NCBI GenBank assembly: GCA_964593725.1
Contig: CAZQJS010000002.1
Span: 1 to 64,000 of the forward strand
Direction of reading: 5' to 3'
DNA length: 64,000 nt
Source of the DNA: JAIOSM01 sp964593725
GTDB taxonomy: Bacteria > Desulfobacterota > Desulfobacteria > Desulfobacterales > Desulfobacteraceae
In this document: in pieces, positions 37,281 to 46,065 of the stretch
How positions within the stretch are numbered: position 1 is the stretch's first letter
How the letters are laid out: every line of letters begins with the position of its first letter
Position numbers and translations under genes: made by a program
The notes under the pieces: generated by a model
Told to the model about the DNA's origin: nothing
Seen by the model: only the letters and a program-made list of their open reading frames with translations
Database searches by the model: none

Positions 37281-38441
37281 ATGGAAAATATTTCAAAACA
37301 GCAGGAACTTATTGGCAGGGGCGTTAAAATATTAAACCCGGAATCTGTATTTATCGGGCCTGAAGTCGATATTAAAAGAATATCTTCAGACAATGTAACA
37401 ATTTATCCGGGAACCAGGATTTATGGAACAAAAACCCTTATATGTGGCAATGCAGAATTGGGATTTGAAGCACCAGTTACTATTGACAACTGTTATGTGG
37501 GGCCAGGTACTTTGTTAAAGGGCGGTTTTTTCCAGGGTGCCTGTTTTGCAGGTAGTAATTCATTTGGCTCCTGTGCCCATGTAAGGGCAGGGACAATTCT
37601 TGAAGAACAGGCAGGTGCAGCACATTGTGTTGGATTAAAACAAACCATTCTTTTTCCCTTTGTAACCCTTGGAAGCTTGATAAATTTTTGTGACTGTTTC
37701 ATGGCAGGGGGGACAGACAGGAAAAATCACAGTGAGGTCGGTTCCTCATTTATTCATTTTAATTATACGCCTAATCAGGATAAAGCCACACCATCCATGA
37801 TGGGAAATGTTTTCCAGGGAGTTTTCTTAAATCAGAATCCAATCTTTTTAGGAGGGCAGGGCGGTTTAGTTGGACCATGTAAAATCGGATTTGGGTGTCT
37901 TACAGCTGCCGGAAGTGTTATCAGAAAAGATGAAGTTAGAAACGACAGATTACTTCTTGGCGGTGCCCTGAGGGAAACTTCCATTGTAAGGAGCTCAGAC
38001 AATTACAGTAATATCCTGAAAATTTACAATAATAATGTTTCATATATTTCATCGTTAATTTCATTATTGAACTGGTACAGGGAGATCAGGATCTGTTTTG
38101 TGGTTGATTTTTATTCAAGGGAACTTCACAAAGGTATGGTTGAAACTCTGGAAATTGCCATTGATGAAAGGATTAAACGCCTTAAAGAGTTTGTTTTAAA
38201 GATAGAACACAGTAAATCTTTCAAATACAGTGATCATTTAAAAAATTTTTCCGGAATAAAAGAATTTTTAAAGGATCAGAAAAAAGCAGATTTTAAAGGG
38301 TCAAAACCAGATATAAAGGTTGATGAAAAAAATTATATTGATTTTATCAGAACCATTGATCCTTCAGCTGCAGCACAACTTGGCAGATGGCTTTACAGTA
38401 TAGAATATAAAATTTTTGAAAAGGCAAAATTACAGGTCTGA
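37281..38441 (+). CDS. Left-handed beta-helix protein resembling the GlmU acetyltransferase domain
   Basis: A 386-residue protein with hexapeptide repeats from about residue 20 to 240, then a helical C-terminal region I do not recognise. The stretch HVRAGTILEE to TAAGSVIRKD can be laid on the GlmU acetyltransferase helix. No N-terminal nucleotidyltransferase with LAAGxGTRM is present. Where GlmU has the catalytic His (NHLSYLGD), this protein has SLINFCDC, so acetyltransferase activity is doubtful. It precedes glmM by four bases. The ATG at 37281 is preferred to a GTG at 37263; neither has a clear ribosome binding site. Confidence 0.75.
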   Translation: MENISKQQELIGRGVKILNPESVFIGPEVDIKRISSDNVTIYPGTRIYGTKTLICGNAELGFEAPVTIDNCYVGPGTLLKGGFFQGACFAGSNSFGSCAHVRAGTILEEQAGAAHCVGLKQTILFPFVTLGSLINFCDCFMAGGTDRKNHSEVGSSFIHFNYTPNQDKATPSMMGNVFQGVFLNQNPIFLGGQGGLVGPCKIGFGCLTAAGSVIRKDEVRNDRLLLGGALRETSIVRSSDNYSNILKIYNNNVSYISSLISLLNWYREIRICFVVDFYSRELHKGMVETLEIAIDERIKRLKEFVLKIEHSKSFKYSDHLKNFSGIKEFLKDQKKADFKGSKPDIKVDEKNYIDFIRTIDPSAAAQLGRWLYSIEYKIFEKAKLQV

Positions 38442-38445
38442 AATA

Positions 38446-39789
38446 ATGGCAGAAAAATTATTTGGCACAGATGGTATAAGGGGAGTTGCAAACAGGTATC
38501 CTGTTTCCTGTGAAATATCCCTGAAAATAGGCAGGGCAGCAGGTATGCTAGCCCGAAAACTTGATTTTAAGTCAATCGTAATTGGCAGGGATACCCGGGA
38601 ATCTGGTGAAATGCTTGAAGCTGCTCTCATCTCAGGTATCCTGTCAACCGGGATTAACGCATTGCCAGCAGGAATTATTCCAACTCCTGGTGTTGCATAT
38701 CTTACAGCAGGCCATGGTGATGCAGGGCTTGGCATTGTAATTTCCGCATCACACAATCCTTATCAGGATAATGGAATCAAAATATTCACACACCAGGGTA
38801 AAAAACTTGACAGATCAGACCAGGAATTTATTGAAAATTTTATTCAGAGTGATGACAATTATTCAGGTAGTTATAATATTGGCAGGATTTCAGCAATTGC
38901 CAATGCAAATCAGAAGTATGCTGATTTTTTAAGATCCACCCTGGATTTTAAATTGTTTAAACAAAAATTAAATATCGTGATTGACTGTTCCAATGGCGCT
39001 GCCTGGAATACTGTACCCCTTGTATTTGACCCTGAATATTTTAATACCAGAATAATCTTCAATAAACCAGATGGTAAGAACATCAATAAAAACTGCGGGT
39101 CCCAGTTCACAACAACCCTTGCAGAACAGGTTGTTAAAAACAGATTTGATATAGGTCTGGGCTTTGATGGCGATGCAGACAGATTAATAACAGTTGATGA
39201 AAATGGTGATGAGGTCAAGGGAGATAGAATTCTTGCCATATGCGCAGAATTTTACAAAAACAGAGGCCTGCTTGAAAACAATATGGTTGTAAGTACAATT
39301 ATGAGCAATATTGGTCTTGGCATCTTTTTAAAAAGATTGCATATTCAACATGAAATAACAGATGTGGGAGATGCCAATGTCATGGATGGGATGATAAAGA
39401 GCGGAGCAGTCCTGGGTGGAGAAGATTCAGGTCATTTGATTTTTTTAAAACATCATACAACAGGTGATGGAATACTGAGTGCATTGAGACTTCTTGAAGT
39501 TATGGCGGTTGAAGAAAAACCTCTTTCAAAGCTTGCCCGGACCATGGAGGTATTTCCCCAGGTTCTGATGAATGTAAAGGTGCCCAGGACAAAACCTGAT
39601 TTTATGAAGACAAAAGAGATATCAGACAAAATCCAGCAGGTCAGACAAATACTTGGCTCAAAGGGCAGGGTGCTCATCAGGTATTCCGGAACACAGCCCC
39701 TGCTGCGTGTAATGGTTGAAGGGCCGGACATGGAAACAACAGAGAACTGCTGTCAACAGATATGTGCAAAAATTGAAAAGTATCTTTAG
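38446..39789 (+). CDS. glmM: Phosphoglucosamine mutase
   Basis: Converts glucosamine-6-phosphate to glucosamine-1-phosphate for UDP-GlcNAc and the cell wall. With the ATG at 38446 it is 447 residues and begins with the canonical MAEKLFGTDGIRG; the longer frame from 38416 overlaps the previous gene and adds non-homologous residues. The phosphorylated serine is Ser102 in SASHNP, the metal loop is DGDADR, and the sugar loop GGEDSGH and phosphate loop RYSGTQP follow. Confidence 0.96.
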   Translation: MAEKLFGTDGIRGVANRYPVSCEISLKIGRAAGMLARKLDFKSIVIGRDTRESGEMLEAALISGILSTGINALPAGIIPTPGVAYLTAGHGDAGLGIVISASHNPYQDNGIKIFTHQGKKLDRSDQEFIENFIQSDDNYSGSYNIGRISAIANANQKYADFLRSTLDFKLFKQKLNIVIDCSNGAAWNTVPLVFDPEYFNTRIIFNKPDGKNINKNCGSQFTTTLAEQVVKNRFDIGLGFDGDADRLITVDENGDEVKGDRILAICAEFYKNRGLLENNMVVSTIMSNIGLGIFLKRLHIQHEITDVGDANVMDGMIKSGAVLGGEDSGHLIFLKHHTTGDGILSALRLLEVMAVEEKPLSKLARTMEVFPQVLMNVKVPRTKPDFMKTKEISDKIQQVRQILGSKGRVLIRYSGTQPLLRVMVEGPDMETTENCCQQICAKIEKYL

Positions 39790-39803
39790 AAAATAGACGG
39801 GGG

Positions 39804-39853
39804 AAAAAGAGGTGCATAAAATATATTCCTGTAAGGCAAATATTATGCACCTC
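39804..39853 (-). terminator. Intrinsic terminator of the BI-1 family gene
   Basis: An 11-base perfect inverted repeat, GAGGTGCATAA (39809-39819) and TTATGCACCTC (39843-39853), encloses a 23-base loop. Read leftward it is followed by five T (39808-39804), as expected for a terminator of the gene ending at 39867. Rightward transcripts from glmM would form the hairpin but meet no T run. Confidence 0.65.
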
Positions 39854-39866
39854 CTGATTATAAATA

Positions 39867-40577
39867 TTAATCCCTTGAAACTCCAAGTATTCTCAAGAGC
39901 ATTAAAAAAAGGTTAATAAAATCAAGATAAAGGGTTAAGGCTCCGATAATGGTTCCTTTTCTTACCATAGCCCCTGTAGCATCTCCAGGCATGGTAAGGG
40001 ACATTTCTTTTAATTTTTGAGTATCATAGGCTGTAAGTCCCACAAAAATAATTACACCAATATATGAAATAAGCATGGTAATTACAGGACTTCCAATAAA
40101 CCAGTTAACAACTGAGGCAATGATAATGCCTATGAGGCCCATGAACATAAAGCTGCCAAGGGAAGTCAGATCACGTTTAGTTACCATGCCGTAGAAACTG
40201 AAGGAACCAAATGTTAAAGCACAGATAAAAAAAGTTGAAACAATGGAACCTGCAGTATATACAATGAAAATATAGGAGAGCATGACTCCCATCAAAACAG
40301 CATATACAACAAATAGTGCAGTCGCAGTTGATGCACTGAGTTTCTGTATCTGTGATGAAATATAAAAAACAAGACCAAGCAGGCCAACAAAAAGAACAAT
40401 CTGAATAAATGGATTACCATATATAACTTTCATAAGAGCTGGACTGTTGGAAACTGAATAAGCAGTAAAGCCGGTTAATGCAAGCCCGATTGACATCCAG
40501 TTATATACACTTCTTAAAAAAGAATTAACTCTGACAAGAGAGGATGCCCGGGAGTTGATAGAGTATTGAGTATTCAT
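39867..40577 (-). CDS. Bax inhibitor-1/YccA family membrane protein
   Basis: A 236-residue protein with seven predicted membrane helices and a short charged N-terminus. It matches the UPF0005/BI-1 family, whose bacterial members include YbhL, YccA and BsYetJ. The FVGLTAYDTQKLKEM motif near the C-terminus, including the conserved aspartate, is typical; related proteins act as pH-sensitive calcium leaks or FtsH modulators. A dedicated terminator follows. AGGAGA precedes the ATG inside an AT-only inverted repeat. Confidence 0.9.
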   Translation of the reverse strand: MNTQYSINSRASSLVRVNSFLRSVYNWMSIGLALTGFTAYSVSNSPALMKVIYGNPFIQIVLFVGLLGLVFYISSQIQKLSASTATALFVVYAVLMGVMLSYIFIVYTAGSIVSTFFICALTFGSFSFYGMVTKRDLTSLGSFMFMGLIGIIIASVVNWFIGSPVITMLISYIGVIIFVGLTAYDTQKLKEMSLTMPGDATGAMVRKGTIIGALTLYLDFINLFLMLLRILGVSRD

Positions 40578-40598
40578 AATAATTTCTCCTGAATTATT
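40578..40598 (-). promoter_or_regulatory. Ribosome binding site in the loop of an inverted repeat
   Basis: AATAATT (40578-40584) and AATTATT (40592-40598) are perfect inverted repeats that enclose the AGGAG of the BI-1 gene in a seven-base loop. The stem is all A-T and probably weak, so any thermosensor-like role is conjecture. Confidence 0.25.
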
Positions 40599-40815
40599 GT
40601 TATTTAATATTATACATTATTTATAGTTAAACTTATTATAATTGTAATCAATCATTACATTTATTTGATAGTAAAATATAACACAGAATAGGGACATTAC
40701 AAGAGTACGGTTAAATTTTTTAAATATATGAAACTATTATTACTTTAGTAAAAAGTTTACATAATATATATTATCGGACGTTAAAGAGAATAAGAGAGAT
40801 CTGGATATACTTTTT

Positions 40816-40861
40816 CCGTGTTTGGTTATTTTTTCATTGAGGTTAAGTGAAACCTAAACGG
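40816..40861 (+). other. Two mutually exclusive hairpins upstream of xseA
   Basis: AGGTT (40840-40844) pairs with AACCT (40851-40855) across a six-base loop. CCGT (40816-40819) with neighbouring GGTT can instead pair with AACCT and ACGG (40858-40861) across a longer loop. Both cannot form together. A run of A follows rather than T, so this is not a rightward terminator. It lies upstream of the proposed xseA promoter and may be chance. Confidence 0.25.
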
Positions 40862-40884
40862 AAGCAGAAAAAAAGATAATTATA

Positions 40885-40913
40885 TTGCCTTTGATTTTGG
40901 TATGTCTTATAAA
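40885..40913 (+). promoter_or_regulatory. Promoter of the xseA-xseB-ispA-dxs-tlyA operon
   Basis: TTGCCT (40885-40890) and TATAAA (40908-40913) are separated by 17 bases. Transcription would begin near 40920, leaving a leader of about 30 bases. No Shine-Dalgarno sequence is visible before the xseA ATG at 40951. Confidence 0.5.
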
Positions 40914-40950
40914 TGTCTCATTTTAAATTATTTTTATGTTATTTTAATAT

Positions 40951-42180
40951 ATGGTTTCTGAAATTTTCACAGTTTCTGAATTTACAAAAAAAATTAAGCT
41001 TCTATTGGAAGAAAGCTATCCATTTATCTGGATTAAAGGTGAAATATCCAATTGTTTTACTCCTGTTTCAAACCATTCCTATTTTTCATTAAAGGATGAG
41101 GACGGTTCTGCTGTTATAAGCTGTGTTGTTTTTTCAGGCCAGAAAAATAAAATAAAATTTGATCTTGAAAATGGTTTAAGAATAACAGGCATGGCAAGGT
41201 TATCCCTTTATGAACCCAAGGGAACATATCAACTCATATTTGAACACATAGAACCTGCAGGTGCCGGTTCTCTGCAGATAGCATTTGAACAGCTTAAAAA
41301 AAGACTTGATAAAAAGGGTTTATTTGATGAAAAATTCAAAAAGCCCATTCCGTTTCTTCCATTGAAATTAAGCATAATTACCTCTCCTACCGGTGCTGCT
41401 GTGAGAGATATTTTAAATATTTTAACAAGAAGGTTCTATAATTTATTAATTGATATTATCCCTGTAACAGTACAGGGTAAAAATTCAGATAAAGAGATCA
41501 GCCATGCCATTGAACTTGCAAACAGGATTAACAGGTCACAGCTGATTATTATAGCCCGTGGCGGAGGCTCTTTTGAGGATTTGTCATCCTTTAACAGTGA
41601 AATTGTTGCAAATGCCATATTTAATTCTGAAATTCCAGTCATATCCGGTATTGGGCACGAGACAGATTTCACAATTGCTGATTTTGTCTCTGACCTGCGG
41701 GCCCCTACCCCTTCGGCTGCAGCTGAACTTGCACTGCCTGAAAAAAAGCTGTTAAAAGAAACATTGGAAAAATTGCATAGTGCATTAAATAAAGGCATTA
41801 ATAACCGGATAGAGTCTCTGGGTGACACAATCGAATCATTGAAGAAGAGGCTGAAAAGCCCTGGACAAATTATCGATGACATGCGCATCAGGCTTGATGA
41901 TAACAATTTCCGGCTGGATAATGCAGTCAGGCAGATTATCAGAACAAAAAAAGCTGAGATTAATGGAAAATTTGAAAAACTTATTGCTTTGAACCCTGAA
42001 GCTGTTTTACAAAGGGGATACAGTATTACAAGAATATATGGTGAAAACAGAATTATTATGGACTCAGCCATGGTAAACAACTGTGATCTCATTGAAACGG
42101 TTCTGTATAAAGGCAGTGTCATTTCAAGGGTGGAGACAATCAGGGGTGGAGAAAAAAATGCCAAAAAAAAAGAAATTTGA
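40951..42180 (+). CDS. xseA: Exonuclease VII large subunit
   Basis: Single-strand DNA exonuclease active without metal. The 409 residues begin with an OB-fold DNA-binding domain (ESYPFIWIKGEISNC) and contain the catalytic core with TSPTGAAVRDI, ARGGGSFEDL and GIGHETDFTIAD, followed by a coiled-coil region. It works with the small subunit XseB encoded immediately after it, with a 23-base overlap. Confidence 0.96.
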   Translation: MVSEIFTVSEFTKKIKLLLEESYPFIWIKGEISNCFTPVSNHSYFSLKDEDGSAVISCVVFSGQKNKIKFDLENGLRITGMARLSLYEPKGTYQLIFEHIEPAGAGSLQIAFEQLKKRLDKKGLFDEKFKKPIPFLPLKLSIITSPTGAAVRDILNILTRRFYNLLIDIIPVTVQGKNSDKEISHAIELANRINRSQLIIIARGGGSFEDLSSFNSEIVANAIFNSEIPVISGIGHETDFTIADFVSDLRAPTPSAAAELALPEKKLLKETLEKLHSALNKGINNRIESLGDTIESLKKRLKSPGQIIDDMRIRLDDNNFRLDNAVRQIIRTKKAEINGKFEKLIALNPEAVLQRGYSITRIYGENRIIMDSAMVNNCDLIETVLYKGSVISRVETIRGGEKNAKKKEI

Positions 42181-42385
42181 AGATGCTCTAAAGGAGCTTG
42201 AAAATATTGTAAAGGAGCTGGAATCAGGTGATTTATCCCTGGAAAAGGCCATTGAAAAATTTGAATCCGGAGTAAAATATTCCACATATTGCAACGAATT
42301 ACTCGATAAGGCTGAAAAAAAAGTATCAATCCTCATGGAAGATGGCCAGGGGAATATTAAAGAAGAACCGTTTGAATATGAATAA
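42158..42385 (+). CDS. xseB: Exonuclease VII small subunit
   Basis: A 75-residue helical-hairpin protein that assembles on the XseA coiled coil. The pattern KFEDALKELENIVKELESG followed by SLEKAIEKFESGV is typical. The ATG at 42158 is chosen because it gives the usual family start MPKKKKFEDAL; a longer frame from 42083 lies inside xseA and adds non-homologous residues. Confidence 0.93.
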   Translation: MPKKKKFEDALKELENIVKELESGDLSLEKAIEKFESGVKYSTYCNELLDKAEKKVSILMEDGQGNIKEEPFEYE

Positions 42386-43331
42386 AAGTAGAAAGAATAC
42401 AGATTTCAGTCTTGAATCCTATTTAAAAGATAAAAGAAATGTTATCAATAAAGCGCTTGCTGAAATTGTTTTTCAAAATAATTTGTCAAGACAGCTGATT
42501 TCAGCCATGGACTACTCTTTAATGGCTGGTGGTAAAAGATTGAGGCCTGTTTTATGTTTTGCATCTGCTGAGTGTATTAACGGTCAGGGCAATGCTTTAA
42601 ATGAACCTGTCATTATTCCGGCCTGCGCCATTGAAATGATACATACCTATTCTCTGATACATGATGATCTGCCAGCCATGGATGATGATGATTTCAGAAG
42701 GGGAAAGCTGACTCTGCATAAAAAATTTTCCGAAGCAACAGCTGTACTTGCAGGCGATGCCCTTTTAACCCATGCATTTTATATTCTTTCCAACCCGGTA
42801 ATTGTTTGTAATAAACCCATAAAAAACAGCATTCTTGTGGAACTGATCAATATTATTTCCAATGCAGCAGGGACCAATGGTATGGTTGAGGGCCAAATGC
42901 TTGATATGCAGGCCGAAGCAGTTGGGAATTCAAACCTTAAACCTGAAGAATTACTTAAGTATCTTAAAAAAATGCACGGGTTAAAAACCGGTAAAATGAT
43001 TCAGGCAAGTATTCAGGCAGGTGCTGTTACAGCAGGAGCTGATAAGGAACAGCTTTCTTATCTTATGGATTATGCTGAAAAAATCGGCATGGCATTTCAG
43101 GTCATTGATGATATACTGGATATTGAAGGTGATTCTTCTGTCCTTGGGAAACCTGTGGGTTCAGATGAACTGAATTGTAAGCTTACCTTTCCAAGAATTC
43201 TCGGATTAAAAGAGTCAAAGAAATATGCTGAAGATTTAGTTTCACAAGCCCTGACTGAAATAAAAATATTTGGTGAAAAGGCAGTTGCCCTGGAAAAAAT
43301 TGCAAAATATATAATAAAAAGGAATCATTAA
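42378..43331 (+). CDS. ispA: Farnesyl/geranyl diphosphate synthase
   Basis: Condenses IPP with allylic diphosphates. With the ATG at 42378, overlapping the xseB stop by eight bases, it is 317 residues. The first aspartate-rich motif DDLPAMDDDD and the second DDILD with KPVGSDELN are intact, and GGKRLRP binds IPP. An earlier ATG at 42342 would overlap xseB further and lacks family similarity. dxs follows, so isoprenoid steps are grouped. Confidence 0.94.
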   Translation: MNKSRKNTDFSLESYLKDKRNVINKALAEIVFQNNLSRQLISAMDYSLMAGGKRLRPVLCFASAECINGQGNALNEPVIIPACAIEMIHTYSLIHDDLPAMDDDDFRRGKLTLHKKFSEATAVLAGDALLTHAFYILSNPVIVCNKPIKNSILVELINIISNAAGTNGMVEGQMLDMQAEAVGNSNLKPEELLKYLKKMHGLKTGKMIQASIQAGAVTAGADKEQLSYLMDYAEKIGMAFQVIDDILDIEGDSSVLGKPVGSDELNCKLTFPRILGLKESKKYAEDLVSQALTEIKIFGEKAVALEKIAKYIIKRNH

Positions 43332-43337
43332 CTAATT

Positions 43338-45227
43338 TTGAGTCTGTTAAAAAATATAAAAACCAGCAGAGATATTAAATCGTTAACCAGATCCCAGCTT
43401 GATCTTCTTGCCGGGGAAATCAGAAAGCGGATAATTGATGTTGTTGCTAAACGCGGCGGCCATCTGGCATCAAGCCTTGGAGCAGTTGAACTTACAATTG
43501 CCGTACACAGGGTTTTTGATTTTCCGGCTGATACACTTGTCTGGGATGTTGGTCATCAAAGTTATGCCCATAAACTGATTACAGGCAGAGAGAACAGGTT
43601 TGATACACTTAGATCCTTTAAAGGATTGTCCGGATTCACTAAAATGTCGGAAAGCCCATTTGATGGCTTTACAGTTGGTCATGCAAGCACTTCAATCTCT
43701 GCAGGTCTTGGTATAAGTATAGGAAAATGCCTTAAAGGAAACAGTTCAAAGGTAGTATCAATTATCGGTGATGGCTCTTTAACAGCAGGCCTTGCCTATG
43801 AGGCCTTAAACCAGGCAGGAGGGCTTAAAAAAGACCTTATTGTAATTTTAAATGACAATGAGATGTCCATATCTCCCAATGTGGGCGCCCTATCCTCTTT
43901 TTTAAGCCGGACCCTTTCCGCATCATACCTTCAGCACATGAGAAAAGGATTTGGTGAATTTTTAAAATCCCTGCCTAAAATCGGCAATGAAATATATAGA
44001 TTTGCAAAAAAATCCGAAGACTCCTTTAAAACCTTTGTGACTCCGGGAATGCTCTTTGAGGCTTTTGATTTTAATTATTTTGGCCCCATAGACGGCCATA
44101 ATCTCAACCATTTGATTGATATACTTGAAAATATAAAAACTACAAATGACCCTGTTTTGCTCCATGTTACAACAAAAAAAGGCAAAGGTTATCCCCCTGC
44201 CGAGAAAAATCCGGTTTATTTCCATGGAGTTGGCGCCTTTGACATAAAAACAGGAAACGGGCCGGATAAAATAAAGACAATACCAACTTACACAGAAATT
44301 TTTGGTTCTTTTATGGTGGATTATGCTGAAAAGAATAAGGAAATTGTTGCAGTCACCGCTGCCATGCCTGAAGGCACAGGCCTTGCAGATTTTGCCCGCA
44401 GGTTTCCCACAAGATTTTTTGACGTTGGTATAGCAGAACAACATGCTGTTACATTTGCAGCAGGTCTTGCAACCCAGGGATTAAAACCTGTTGTTGCAAT
44501 TTATTCTACATTTCTGCAGCGGGCCTATGACCAGATACTCCATGATGTCTGTATTGATTCCCATGATGTTGTATTTGCCATTGACAGGGGTGGAATTGTT
44601 GGCGAGGATGGACCTACACACCATGGCCTTTTTGATTACGCATTCCTCAGAAACATTCCAAATATTATTATTATGGCCCCAAAGGATGAAAATGAACTTT
44701 TAAGAATGCTCTTTACTGCCATGGACACAAAAGGACCTGTGGCTGTAAGGTATCCCAGGGGTAAAGGAGAAGGTGTCAGGCTTGATTCGAAAATTAATCC
44801 CGTTAAGATTGGAAAAGGTGAATTAATAAATACTGAGCTTTACAATGAAAATTATGATGTATTATTAATAGCCATTGGACATTCTGTTGTTGAATCCCTC
44901 AAAGCCCTTGATGAACTCAAAGAAAGGGGTATCAGCTGTGCTCTGATTAATGCCAGATTTATTAAACCCCTTGATGCAGGCCTGATTTTAAAGTGGGCAC
45001 AGAAGATTGGTAAAATTGTAACAATTGAGGAACATGTTCTTGATGGCGGGTTTGGAAGTTCTGTTCTTGAACTTTTTGCCGATAATAATCTGTCAAATAT
45101 CCAGGTTAAACGTGTCGGGATAAAAAATTGTTTTGTTGAACATGGCCCACAGCAGATATTAAGATCAGAATACAGTGTTGATTCTTCTGCTGTCATCACT
45201 GCAGTGGAAGATATTATTAATACCTGA
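43338..45227 (+). CDS. dxs: 1-deoxy-D-xylulose-5-phosphate synthase
   Basis: First enzyme of the non-mevalonate isoprenoid pathway, thiamine-diphosphate dependent. The 629 residues contain DVGHQSYAHKL, the ThDP motif GDGSLTAGLAYEALN, the central FDVGIAEQHAVTFAAG and DRGGIVGEDGPTHHG, and a C-terminal transketolase domain. The start appears to be TTG at 43338, six bases after ispA, with AAAAGGAA some 14 bases upstream; no ATG preserves the N-terminal family sequence. Confidence 0.95.
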   Translation: MSLLKNIKTSRDIKSLTRSQLDLLAGEIRKRIIDVVAKRGGHLASSLGAVELTIAVHRVFDFPADTLVWDVGHQSYAHKLITGRENRFDTLRSFKGLSGFTKMSESPFDGFTVGHASTSISAGLGISIGKCLKGNSSKVVSIIGDGSLTAGLAYEALNQAGGLKKDLIVILNDNEMSISPNVGALSSFLSRTLSASYLQHMRKGFGEFLKSLPKIGNEIYRFAKKSEDSFKTFVTPGMLFEAFDFNYFGPIDGHNLNHLIDILENIKTTNDPVLLHVTTKKGKGYPPAEKNPVYFHGVGAFDIKTGNGPDKIKTIPTYTEIFGSFMVDYAEKNKEIVAVTAAMPEGTGLADFARRFPTRFFDVGIAEQHAVTFAAGLATQGLKPVVAIYSTFLQRAYDQILHDVCIDSHDVVFAIDRGGIVGEDGPTHHGLFDYAFLRNIPNIIIMAPKDENELLRMLFTAMDTKGPVAVRYPRGKGEGVRLDSKINPVKIGKGELINTELYNENYDVLLIAIGHSVVESLKALDELKERGISCALINARFIKPLDAGLILKWAQKIGKIVTIEEHVLDGGFGSSVLELFADNNLSNIQVKRVGIKNCFVEHGPQQILRSEYSVDSSAVITAVEDIINT

Positions 45228-45247
45228 TTTATGGCAGGCCGGATAAA

Positions 45248-46009
45248 ATGGGCAGACAAGATAAAAAGAAACTGAGGCTTGATCTACTACTGGTGAAAAA
45301 TAAGCTTGCAGGTTCCAGGGAGCGTGCCAAAAGAATTATAATGACAGGCAAGGTAATGGTTAATGATAAAATGATTGATAAACCAGGTACCCTGGTTGAT
45401 CCCACTGCACAAATTATCTGTCATATCAACGATATACCCTTTGTGAGCCGGGGCGGCCTTAAACTTGAAAAGGCAATCCGGGAGTTGTCAATTGATGTAA
45501 CTGACCTTTGCTGCATGGATATTGGTGCATCCACCGGAGGTTTTACAGACTGTCTTCTGCAATCTGGAGCAGCCAGGGTTTATGCTGTTGATGTGGGATA
45601 CGGACAATTTGACTGGACCTTGAGAAATGACCCGAGAGTTGAACTGATTGAACGTACAAACATAAGATATATGCCCTTTGAAAGAGTTGGCAGGACACTT
45701 GACCTCATAGTAGTTGATACATCATTTATTTCATTGAAAATAGTTATCCCTTCAGCTGAAAAATTCATGAAGAACAATACCCGTATTCTTGCTTTAATAA
45801 AACCCCAGTTTGAGGCTGGTAAGGGTAAAGTCGGCAAAGGCGGTGTTGTACGTGACCAAGAAACCAGGAACATGGTTATTGATGATATTAAATCCTTTTT
45901 TATTAAAAGAGGATATGCCGTTGAAAATATTGTGCCCTCCCCTGTTCCTGGCCCAAAAGGTAACAAAGAGTATATAATTTCCTTGAAATATTTTCATTTA
46001 AATGCTTAA
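45248..46009 (+). CDS. tlyA: TlyA-family rRNA 2'-O-methyltransferase
   Basis: A 253-residue protein with an N-terminal S4 RNA-binding domain (LDLLLVKNKLAGSRERAK to about residue 60) and a C-terminal FtsJ-type methyltransferase with the SAM loop MDIGASTGGFTDCLL and the ALIKPQFE motif. By family it methylates ribose of 16S and 23S rRNA cytidines; older annotations call it a haemolysin. It ends the xseA-to-tlyA run. Confidence 0.9.
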   Translation: MGRQDKKKLRLDLLLVKNKLAGSRERAKRIIMTGKVMVNDKMIDKPGTLVDPTAQIICHINDIPFVSRGGLKLEKAIRELSIDVTDLCCMDIGASTGGFTDCLLQSGAARVYAVDVGYGQFDWTLRNDPRVELIERTNIRYMPFERVGRTLDLIVVDTSFISLKIVIPSAEKFMKNNTRILALIKPQFEAGKGKVGKGGVVRDQETRNMVIDDIKSFFIKRGYAVENIVPSPVPGPKGNKEYIISLKYFHLNA

Positions 46010-46053
46010 GTACCAAGATTCGTTCTTTTTTTTTGATATTTTATTTATTTGCC

Positions 46054-46060
46054 AAAGGAG
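46054..46060 (+). promoter_or_regulatory. Ribosome binding site fixing the second EF-G start
   Basis: AAAGGAG lies five bases before the ATG at 46066. A longer in-frame ATG at 46033 has no site and adds residues foreign to EF-G. Confidence 0.6.
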
Positions 46061-46065
46061 TTGTA

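Larger units (their letters stand above)
40599..40950. other. AT-rich divergent intergenic region between the BI-1 gene and xseA
   Basis: No open frame of note on either strand. The region contains a rightward promoter (40885-40913) and alternative hairpins around 40816-40861. The AT-rich stretch 40600-40790 probably contains the leftward promoter of the BI-1 gene, but I cannot single one out. Confidence 0.5.

Noticed and set aside
41436..42329. A 297-codon leftward open frame antisense to xseA
   Set aside because: It lies wholly over xseA and xseB, has no family motif, and the rightward genes are unambiguous.
43962..44444. A 160-codon antisense frame inside dxs
   Set aside because: It is a shadow of a clear DXS reading frame without a ribosome binding site or recognisable domain.
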